Shown here: positions 53,226-62,607 of the stretch, piece after piece
Layout of the letters: each line of letters opens with the position of its first letter
How positions within the stretch are numbered: the first letter of the stretch is position 1
DNA from: Glebionis coronaria
Taxonomy: Eukaryota; Streptophyta; Magnoliopsida; Asterales; Asteraceae
DNA: 64,000 nucleotides
Assembly (NCBI GenBank): GCA_025667525.1
Contig: CM046875.1
Location: 205,588,271 to 205,652,270, forward strand
Direction: 5' to 3'
Program-made: the position numbers and the translations under genes
Notes under the pieces: generated by a model
The model's database searches: none
Told to the model about the DNA's origin: nothing
What the model saw: the letters and a program-made list of their open reading frames with translations, nothing else

Positions 53226-56200
53226 TGATGAGACTGCTTTTATACATAGTCTCATCTTCCAAATAGGGCTTAAAATGTATTAAATATCATCAAAATACCC
53301 AAATATATGCTTGTGTTTGTTGCTTGTGTATTTTAGGTACGGATATTGAGATAATGACAAAAGATCACAAGAATCATGCAAAAACGAACACGGGAAACGA
53401 AGCCGCACAATGAACCAAGCCCTAGTGAAGACTTTCCCAAGACCAACCCTTGAAGATTTGAAGAATTATGAAGAAGGGTCCTCTAACTATGAAGAATTGA
53501 CACTTTATACCCTTGTATCCTCATAATTACAAGTTTGGTCCCTAAAGTTTGTCAAAATTACACAAAGGACCCTTAACTTTGAAGATTTGGCAAGTTTAGC
53601 CCCTCAACAAAAGCTAAATTGTCAACTAATATCATCCACAAAGTCAAATAAATCATGAAGTCCTTCAAAGTACAAGAAATTACAAGTTTGGTCCTTTGAA
53701 AAAGTCAAAATTACACAAAGGACCCTCAACTTTCAACAATTGGCAAAAATGGTCCCTCAATCATCAATACTTGGCAATTTCAGTCCTCCAAAATGTCAAT
53801 TAAACAAGTCTAGACCATCATCATTGAAGAAAATACCAAACCACCCCTTGAAGAATTCAAATATGGCAAGAAATACCCCTGATTTCACTTTGTAGAAGTT
53901 TTTGGGCCAAAAATGTAAAAGGGCAAAAATTGACAAATCTTATTAAGGCGTTGATAGAAGTTTGGAAGGAATTTGACAAGTTTCTGAAACATGGGGGTGT
54001 TAAGCTGGCAGACAAAGAAGATACATAGACCACTCCCAAGCTGCCATGTGTCCCACTCACATTCTCCACCAATCATACTCCACCATTTTGCCATGTCACC
54101 TTCCACTCACAACCGGATTTAACAACTTAATTAAGTTTAAAAATGGCGGTTAACATGTTTTTAAACTTAAAACAAGATCAAAACCTTGTTCTTAGAGTTC
54201 ATAATCCGAATTGGGGATTTACTAATTACTATGAATTAGACCATGATCTTGTCCAGTTTTGTGATTAACCTCAACAAAAACATATCCCCACTTCAAAAAC
54301 CCTTGCCACGTCACTCATATGCTCACATGATAAACCCTTGCTACACACTTTTGGAGATACTGCCAAAACCAGCCAGAGAATCAACCATCCAGATACAAGC
54401 TTACATTTTAAGCTTTGTTTGAGCCCTTAGATCAAATTACAACAGCTATCTACTTCACAAGGCTCCAAATTCAGTCACATGATTCAAGAAGATGCCAAAA
54501 CCTCAAGGGCATTTTTGGAAGATCAAGTAGCTAGGGTTCACGTTTTTAGCCTTAACTTAGCTCATTGTAAGGCTATATAAAGCCACTTAGGCCTTCACAT
54601 TTCAGTTTGCTTTTGATTTTTCCTTGGTTCAAGTTTCTATAAATCCTATTTCTAAGTTAATGAAATTGAGTTTGAAATCTTGAAGAAAAGTCATTGGCCA
54701 CTCTTGTTTACTGCTTCCATTTGTTATATGCTTGTTAGTTCTTAAAGTTCAAAACCTGTTTTTCAAAGAGGAGTGTGCAAAAGTTTGCATATTTCCTCAT
54801 TTTCTTGATATTTTGCTAAGTCTTGTTCCAATATTGGAATTCTTGGGCTATAGGGCTGATCATAGCATCCTAGCTGAGTTGGTTAAGGTGTGGTGAGGCT
54901 TATAACTTGGGGATAATCAAGTGTGGGGTAACAAGTTTGCATTAATCAAGTTTTTCCAAGTTTCTGATTTTTATGATATTGTGCTTAACCCTTGTTCAAT
55001 CTTAGCAGGCTTATTGTGGAAGCTTGTGCTTGTTCTTGCTAGCACATAAGCTCAAAATTCGTGGGTGTGGATGTACATCCATGAGGTTTGCATACTTAAT
55101 CTCCAAATCTGCTTAAATTGTGATTTTTGGTGATATTTGTATGAAACTGTTGTTCTTGTGAATTTTGTGGCTTGTTCTTGCTTGAATCTGTTTATTAGAC
55201 TTGTTTTAGTGTTAATTGATGCTTGGTTGGCCTGAAATCTCATTGTGCTTTTGAAAATTTTGATTTGAAAAAGTTAAAGGGGTGTTTGGGTCTACTGGTT
55301 TATGCTTGTAACTTGTTATTGTGTTAAGGGAAGTTGTTGTTTTTGCTTTGTATCTGCTATACCTTTGTTTGAGAGTGTTTTGCTGCAAGTTTTTGGGTTT
55401 GAACACTTGAATTAATCAATCTTCTATATAGACCTTGTTTCTGCTTGTTTTGACCTAGGATTTTGGGAACACTTAGTGTGTATGCATGCTTAGGGATAAA
55501 AGTGGTTTAAACAAAGTTAATATAACCTGTTTGAAAGATTTGAGGTGTTGAAATTGGCTTGTGTGTCAAATACATCAGCAAAAGTAGAAAACTGCATGTG
55601 TTAGTGTTCATCAGTAACTTTCATTGCTTGAATCTTGCTTAATTCTTTGAACCAGTGCATGAAACCTGTTTAGACTTGCTTATTGGAGTTTATTATAGTT
55701 TGTGTATGCATTTGGTTGAATTTGGCTGGCTGATTTGTGCTAAAACTGCTCATAAGTGCTTAACTGCTTGTTGTTCATGTCTGTGCAATGTCTGATGAAT
55801 GATTGATTAAACTGTATCAATTGGGTGTTAGTGATTGTGTTATTTTGATTGTGATTGACTCCTTTTGATCCAAAGATCATTTAGGTGCCTTTGTGAAATC
55901 TGAATCCAAGAAAAAGTCACTAAAGACAAAAAGTCAAATTAGTCAAGCAGTGGAAAAAGTTTCCACTGCTCAACATCCAAAACTAGCCCCTGCTAGTGCA
56001 ATTTTGTCATCAGGTTATCAAAAAGCTATTCTAGCTTATTCTGACTTGCAACAACTTATTTTTGTGATAGATCTTCATTATTTGACCCATTTAAGTGAAC
56101 TGGAGCTTATGAGACTTTGACTTTGACTTTTTACTAGAAAACCAACTTGTTTGACTTTTACCATAAGTGCTTATTGGATTTTCCAGCTTATTGAGTGTGC

Positions 56201-57461
56201 TTATTGAGTAGGTTTTTGATTATTAAGCTTAGTCTTGTCATAAGAAACATTTTGCAACTTGAATCAGCTTCTAAGGTGGTCTAGATCATAAAAACGACTA
56301 TTTTGTCGTTTTGTGAATAAGTTTGTGACTTGTTTCTGGCTTATTAAGTGAGCTTATTTGAAAATTCTTTTTGCAGAAGTCTTTGTTAGGTCAAAAGAAG
56401 CATGTGTGTAAAATTTTAGCTTATGGCAACAGCTTATAGCTTAATGGGCCAAAAAGCCCATTAAGAATAAGCTGCTTATTATAAGTTGGCTTATTTCACA
56501 TTTTCAGCTTTTGGGCCTTTGGAAAAAGTTGTTTAAAATCAAATTTTGAGACAACCTGTGCTTTTTGGGCTTATTTTGAGTACTTTTTCTTATTGGGCCT
56601 TAATTAAGCCCAATAAGGGACTGTTTTGGTTTTGGCCCATTTTCTAGGTCCAATAGGGGTATTTAGGTAATTTCACTTTCATTTATGAGTTATTTAAGTT
56701 AAATTAAGCTAGTTTGCAAGTTTTTATAATTTTTTATAATTTTTGGATTTTTAATATTATTTTAATATTATTTTATTATTAAAAATTAAAAGTCTGATTT
56801 TCTAGGTTTTTATATTTTTCCTAGGTTCTAAACACTTAATTAGGATTTTTGCAACTTTCCAATTATTTTCTAGGTCTTTTAATTATTTTGTATAATTAAT
56901 TTAAGATTTAATTGATTTTAGGAGTTTTTAATTGTTTAAAAATAGTTTTAATTGGTTTTAAAATTTTGAAAAATAGTTTTTAGCTTAATTAGAGTATTTT
57001 TGAGGTTTACAAACTTGAAAATCTTGTTTAGGGCTTTTTAATAATTAATTTTGATTTTTAGGGCTTTAATTAGCATTAAAAAGTCATTATCTAATTAATT
57101 AAAAGGTTTTTGCAAGTTTTGATTTTTTGTAAACTCTTAGAATATTATTAGGGATTTTTGGTAATTTTTAGAAATTTTTAGATTAAAATTTTAATTTTGG
57201 TGGTTTTTACGACTTTACGTGTACGCCTTTTTAGACTTAGTTTAATCCGTCTTTATAACCGTCATTCTTTTCTAATCCCCTTTCTATTCTTCTTTTTCAA
57301 ATATAATCACAAATTAATCCATATCATTACACACTTAACACACTAGCCTCCTTGAGAACGAACTTAATTGGTCATTAGTGCTTGGTTTTCCTAAACCGAC
57401 ACTTAATACTTGCCATCTTTGTGCATCCTTTTCCTAAAGGGTGGTAAAAACAACAACATCA
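53226..57461 (+). repeat. Athila 2 3' LTR
   Basis: At 4236 bp it carries the same landmarks as the 5' LTR: hairpin 53227-53256, U3 repeats about 53440-53800, TATA box 54574-54581, tRNA-like segment 54871-54925 with an exact A box, and palindromic hairpin 56291-56312. Confidence 0.93.
54871..54925 (+). other. tRNA-like segment, Athila 2 3' LTR
   Basis: The A box TAGCTGAGTTGG (54871-54882) is followed by TTAAGG and by GGCTTATAACTTGGGG, resembling D arm and anticodon loop of tRNA-Ile(UAU). The 3' half of a tRNA is not recognisable. Confidence 0.5.
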
Positions 57462-57950
57462 CGGATCACGCGGGTTGTCAACATACAAGACGTAGCACGA
57501 GTGGAACTTTGCAACTACTAGGAGATCGGCTAATCAGTTGGTCATCGAAAAGGCAGAAAAGCGCTGCAATTTCAAGTACGGAAGCAGAATACATTAGCTA
57601 TGTCCGGTTGCTGTGCTCAAATTCTTTGGATGAGATCGCAATTAACCGACTATGGTCTAGGTTTCAACAAAATTCCGATGTACTGTGACAACAAGAGTGC
57701 AATTTCCTTATGCTGCAACAACGTTCAATTCTCCCGGTAGAAGCATATTGACATTCGCTACCACTTCATCAAGGAGCAAGTGGAAAATGGAGTAATCGAG
57801 CTTTACTTTGTCCGATATGAGTATCAATTGGCGGATATTTTCACGAAGGCTTTAGATCGCACTCGAATTGAATTTTTGGCCGACAAGCTAGGAATGAGAA
57901 CTTTCTCGCCTGAGACTCTAAAGGAACTGGCAGATGAAGCGAAAGAATAG
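57462..57950 (+). pseudogene. pol: copia B RNase H, C-terminal part
   Basis: The sequence begins with the right target duplication (cggat) and resumes RNase H after Athila 2: DHAGCQHTRRSTSG, then [20 protein letters not shown] with the catalytic Glu, and further on [16 protein letters not shown]. The frame shifts near 57620 and a TAG lies near 57740 in the frame that carries [17 protein letters not shown]. The final stop is at 57948-57950. RNase H would degrade the RNA template during reverse transcription. It is broken here. Confidence 0.88.
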
Positions 57951-60750
57951 TGGTGGTAAAACTATTCTCAGTATCCTTGGTGATCATCTGTATATATTGT
58001 TTATATTTTTATCCACAAAAGCAAAATACAAAAATATAAAACCATATAAAAACCATAAAAATTGAAAAATCTAGAAAAATCCAAAAATATTTTTACTTTA
58101 TTTTTCAAAGGCATGTCTTTTGGTACGCTAATATTTACGGCCTTAGAAATGTTGATTAATATCGACACGGCGCCATAAATAGAGTTCGTACAAAAGTTGT
58201 AAATATTTCATAAAACATGCCCTTATGGCTTGTAGTTATTTTAGTCTGCAACCCGATTTTCACAATAAAGCCAAGTATTTCTTATGAAAGCTTTGGCTCA
58301 CAACAGGAATTAATTTTCTCGGGCAAGGTTTACTTTAAAACCTTGTAAGGGATCAAGTTTACTTTATAACTTGGTCTAACACAAATCTATGTACGCCTCA
58401 GTGCATTTATTTGTTAAAACAAGAGAAGTCTTGTTTTTATGAAGCTATCATCTCTACAACCATAGCTATCTACAATTGGTATCTACATACTCGACGATGC
58501 GACTACTCAACCGACGACTACAGCTCTTTCAGTAGAACACGGGTCAACAATTGAGGGGGAACAATTGTCAAGCATTCAGAATCTTCAATGCCGAAAGTGC
58601 CAAGTTCACAAGTTGGTGTCAAGAATACAATACCAATCGTACACGTGGTGTCAAGAGATGACTTCAGACGTGACGAGGCGACCAACATATGCATATGTTC
58701 TCATCAATCAGGTCCAACCTTGTCAATTATTTTCTAATATGGTGAATATGTGATCATGTTACAAATCGGTATCATATCTCATACGTTTGATATCATGAAG
58801 ATAAAATGGACTTGAATTTTTCTTCCCAAAACCTTTGTTAAAACTTCATTAAATCAAGTGATATTAAAAACATCGATTGGGTTAATATTTTTAATATGGG
58901 GGAGAAAATGTGATTTAATATGGGATATTATCACAAATGGTTTGACTTAATGTGCTGGCTCATCCCGCCATGTGCGAAATGTTTTCGAATATCATGGCAT
59001 ATGTTAAGGGTGAGCAAAATGGATTTTCATGGTGAAATATACTTACCCAAAACCCATTTATTTCACGAAGATGAAGATTATGGTGACATAAGGATGGTAG
59101 GATAGGTTAAGTCCTAGGATTCTTCCAGAACCGGAGGAATCTTCCCAAGGACATTCCATAGCTAGAAATAGTAGTCCTTAGGAAAGATGGAGAAAGATTG
59201 TGAACGTAGCTGAATGCCGACCAAGTACTTAAGTTAGCACTGGAACAATCACAACAAGGTGCTAGTTATGACGTATTGGTAAGCATTGAAGGGGTTGAAG
59301 AATGAAAAAGAATTGTAAAGATAAAGGGTGTAAAGAAAGAAACCCTCCTTACAACTTTAGGCAGAAACCGGGTCAATACATATGCTATTGAGATAATTTT
59401 TAATGATTCTTGATATTGAAGATAGACATCATGAACCCAGTGATGCAATGCACAACCCATCCCAGCTAACTCAGATATCTCTTAAAAGATATTTGTTTTA
59501 ATCACATGGAGACAACGCATTATCTATTGATTTATTCACTCCGAATAAATTGATATTGAAAAGGTGGCACTCCTCTCCAGCCTCCGATCACTAAAATCCA
59601 AAATTCACGATCGAGTCTAGAGCCATTTGACATCATCAAATATCTCATTAGGACACACTTTCATATTTCCTTGCTTCTTCACACACTGTGAAAAGTAAGA
59701 AAGATTTTAAGAGTCCTACGCAAAATCTTCATGATCTTGCCTGAACATCCGAGTAATACGAAAGTATTTACAATGAAAATGGAAATCCTTCTTGAGCGAA
59801 TATCAAAAAGCTCATGGTAGGTGACTTGTGCGATTCTTTATGAATCAAACTTGTGATAACTGGAAAGCAACAATGGTTTAATTCTTAATTGAATGTAAAC
59901 ACGTTCCAGGCCTCTACGCAATATCTCAGTGATCTTCCCAGAACACTCAGAGTGATACCTTAGTGTTCACGGTGATGAGTGGAAATCCTTCTAGTGTTAA
60001 CTTCAAACAGCACTTGGTAGGTAACTTGCAAGATTCTATACGAATCAAGCTCGTGACAACTGGAAAGCAACGATGGTGCGATTTTTTAATGAATCAAACT
60101 TGTTCCAGGAATCAGAATTGACGGCTTCAATCATGCGGATAATTTTTCCAAATGATTCACTCTTTACGTTTGCAGTCAGCTTTGGACGATCGAGTAAAGA
60201 GAACGGGTTTACCCGCGAAATCTTGTCAAGGAGATTTTTAATTAAATCTACTTGTCACAAGTACGATATTTTATATCATCCAACGGTCTTCACCGACCGG
60301 AGGTAAAATGCTACCAAATTAGAATGAAATGTTCAAAGCCATTTCGTTCGTGTCTACTTATGTTGCGGCATTTGAAGACGGTGGCGTTGCGGGATCCAAG
60401 AAGAAGTCGTCCCCGTATGCTTATACTTTATGCACTTAATACCTCATCTAATTCAAGAAAGCCTAAAAGTTAAGTCTTCCGCTGTATCGAACTCTGAAGC
60501 TTTCAAGAATTTCGAAGGTATAAGTATGTGGGACGTGAGGTCACGAAGAGGCGAAGATCACAAGTGATGGATGCACAAGATCAAAGCAAGAGATTAATGC
60601 TCAAGATTGATATCAATGATCACATCAGCATGTTCACCTGAAAAGAAAAAGAAAAGAAAGATGAAGACTACGAGCTCAAGACAAGCATAGTATGCTAGGT
60701 TTATCTTATTATTGTAACTTGGGTAATGCCCTTGTTTGGAGTGACCTCCC
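57951..60750 (+). other. copia B non-coding tail
   Basis: About 2.8 kb separate the pol stop from the purine tract, which is long for copia. No coding region is convincing; the frames found (58565-58753, 58920-59105, 60073-60306) are short and featureless. Purine-tract-like blocks occur at 58552-58565 (attgagggggaa) and 58886-58900 (atatgggggaga). A 200-bp tandem duplication lies at 59711-60109. There could be an old captured sequence here that I cannot identify. Confidence 0.6.
59711..60109 (+). repeat. diverged 200-bp tandem duplication in the copia B tail
   Basis: Unit 1 (59711-59910) and unit 2 (59911-60109) share ctacgcaa, gtggaaatccttct, ttggtaggt, aactggaaagcaac and end gttccagg. They are clearly related but diverged, so this is an old duplication. 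Confidence 0.8.
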
Positions 60751-60762
60751 TTAGGGGGAGAT
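60751..60762 (+). promoter_or_regulatory. copia B polypurine tract
   Basis: ttagggggagat lies directly before the 3' LTR start TGTTGG. Confidence 0.9.
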
Positions 60763-61084
60763 TGTTGGAAATACGTTTTACGTATTAAGAAGGATCGGTC
60801 ACTCCAACAATAGTCCATGTAATAGCTCGTAGTTTAGTTATTTATCTTTATTAAACAAACAAGGCCAAGCCTAGCCTACAACATGTGTAGGCCGGCCCAA
60901 ATGTAAGCCCAAGCCCATCTTAGGGGCTTGGTATATAAACCCTCTCCTTAAATGGAGAGGGTGTGTGGTTAATCATTTTTTCACATAGTTCTTATTAAGT
61001 TTCTCTCTCTAGAATTGTGTGTAATCCACCATCTTTCTATCTCTTTCTCTCTCTAAAACATAAACAAGATTTACATATCCTACA
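60763..61084 (+). repeat. copia B 3' LTR
   Basis: It is 322 bp long, the same length as the 5' LTR, with about five substitutions. It has a TATA box at 60932-60939. The hairpin after it has 8-bp arms (CCCTCTCC facing GGAGAGGG), one pair longer than in the 5' LTR. Confidence 0.93.
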
Positions 61085-62170
61085 CAAGGATCATTTGTGT
61101 TCCGCGTGTACAATGGGAAAAAGCACTAAGAAATCCTACAAACCCAAGACGGAAGACACCAACCAAGAGAAACTTTATTTGTTGCATATGGATCTTTGTG
61201 GGCCAATGCGTGTTGAAAGTCTTAGTGGCAACAAGTACATCCTCGTAATTGTCGATGATTACTCTCGGTTGACATGGGTGAAATTTCTTAAAACAAAAAA
61301 CGAGGCACCTAAATTCATCATCGGATTTCTCAAGATGATTCAAGTGCATCTCAAAACTACTGTCCGACGCATTCGTACAGATAATGGAACGGAATTTGTG
61401 AATCAAATCTTGCGTGATTATTATGAAGAATTGGCATATCTCATGAAACGTCCGTTGCACGCACTACACAACAAAACGGTGTCGTTGAAAGGCGAAATCG
61501 CACACTTATGGAAGCTGCTCGAACGATGTTTATTTACGCAAAGGCTCCATTGTTTTTATGGGCAGAAGCAGTATCTACAGCAGTGTACACCCAAAACCGG
61601 TCACTAATTCGTAAACCCAATGGTAAAACACCTTATGAGCTTCTCCATGGAAAAGTACCAGATTTATCATATCTTCATGTATTTGGTTCTCTTTGCTATC
61701 CAAATAATGATGGTGACAATTTGGGAAAACTTCAACCAAAGGCTGATATTGGTATTTTCATTGGTTACGCACCCGCAAAGAAGGCATACCGAATCTACAA
61801 CCATAACTCTCGCAAGATCCTAGAAACTATGAATGTTGATTTTGATGAGCTGACATCAATGGCTTCTGAGAAAAGCAGCTCTGAACCCGCACTTCATGAA
61901 ATGGGACACAGTAACATTAGCTCTGGTCTTGTCCCAAACAACCCCACTTCATCATCATTTATACCACCTTCTAGGACTGAATGAGATACGTTGTTTCAAC
62001 CGTTCTTTGATGAATTCTTTACTCCTCCAAGTATTGTTGCTCCAGAACATGAGGAAATAGCTCCGGTAACCGAAGTTGTCGCTCTAGCAACCGAAGCACA
62101 ATCTGATACGTCTGCACCTAGAATTGGTCAAGATATACCATCAACTAGTAATTCTCAACCAACACCTGAA
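61085..62170 (+). pseudogene. pol: copia A, piece 3: integrase and start of the RT linker
   Basis: Copia A resumes after the caagg duplication (61085-61089) at the integrase Cys pair (CSACTMGK) and the catalytic core, with HMDLCGPM and RTDNGTEF. The frame shifts near 61430; the second frame (from 61508) gives the integrase end and [18 protein letters not shown] at 61982-61984 replaces a Trp codon of copia B. Homology to copia B ends near 62168, inside the Ser/Pro linker before RT, where copia C begins. The RT half of copia A would be right of copia C, outside the window. Confidence 0.87.
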
Positions 62171-62173
62171 TCT

Positions 62174-62592
62174 GTGGAACCTATAGATCGTTGGACTCAA
62201 TGGTTAGGAACCATATATCTAGGTTTGATCATCATTCATATGATAACATAGCGGAAAAGAACAATGATCATGACAAGGTGTTTGGACACAAAGAACAAGA
62301 ATTAAAACAATTGGGATGTTCATTATATTAATAACAAACATCCACTAGACGTGTATACATTGAATCCCACGTCTAGTGCGACACACACTTTAGGTTTACA
62401 TTGTGAATGAATTATATGATATTGAAACCTACGGTCTATGTTTTCTTTATATACTAGAAAACATAGCTTACAAAGAAAGCTAAAGTAATAAAAAGACTCC
62501 AACGGCTTGTTGTTTGTAACTTTGGCAAAAGTAGTCCTTGTCTTCTTATTTTGTTGTGTTTTGACTTATCAACTTAATAATTTGACCCAACA
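62174..62592 (-). repeat. copia C 3' LTR
   Basis: About 419 bp long, the inner end CCCAACA at 62586-62592 is secure and the outer end approximate. A hairpin with a TATA box in its loop is at 62436-62466. Confidence 0.65.
62436..62466 (-). promoter_or_regulatory. hairpin enclosing the copia C TATA box
   Basis: Perfect 11-bp arms, CTATGTTTTCT and AGAAAACATAG, flank a nine-base loop. In element sense the loop and arm give TATATAAAG, a good TATA box. Confidence 0.65.
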
Positions 62593-62607
62593 ATCTTCCC
62601 CTAGTTG
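62593..62607 (-). promoter_or_regulatory. copia C polypurine tract
   Basis: In element sense this is CAACTAGGGGAAGAT, directly before the LTR start. Further tcccc blocks at about 62663-62676 and 62694-62704 are similar. Confidence 0.75.

Larger units (their letters stand above)
40691..57461 (+). mobile_element. Athila 2: full-length Athila-type gypsy element inside copia B RNase H
   Basis: The 16,771-bp element has LTRs of 4241 and 4236 bp (about 99% identical by eye), a primer site at 44936 and a purine tract at 53211-53225. gag (45676-47574) and pol (47581-51222 plus a shifted tail) are in the usual order, and a 1.8-kb non-coding region follows. gag and pol lie in one frame but for a TAG. 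The domains present (protease, RT, RNase H, integrase) and the primer site identify Athila. Two small frame changes damage the end of pol. Related copies of this family are plausible helpers for Athila 1, since the primer site, leader, gag and post-ORF region are shared. Confidence 0.93.
32074..61084 (+). mobile_element. copia B: complete but decayed Ty1/copia element, interrupted by Athila 2
   Basis: LTRs of 322 bp (32074-32395 and 60763-61084, about five differences), a primer site at 32398, a purine tract at 60751-60762 and an exact caagg duplication define it. Without Athila 2 the internal region is about 11.6 kb, long for copia. This is because of a leader holding a CGATC array, a 2.7-kb coiled-coil/linker section between gag and protease, and a 2.8-kb non-coding tail. 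The domain order is gag, zinc knuckle, coiled coil, Cys-rich linker, protease, integrase, RT, RNase H. Several stops and frame changes make it inactive. Copia A is a second copy of the same family and is the insertion target. The proteins resemble copia polyproteins annotated widely in daisy-family genomes; this is recalled, not searched. Confidence 0.92.

Noticed and set aside
57951..60750. A further LTR insertion in the copia B tail
   Set aside because: Purine-tract-like blocks are present, but I find no paired LTR ends, primer site or target duplication to define an element.
61017..61089. ORF starting in the copia B 3' LTR and running into copia A integrase
   Set aside because: The methionine is an accident of the LTR-target junction; the real coding sequence starts in piece 2 of copia A.
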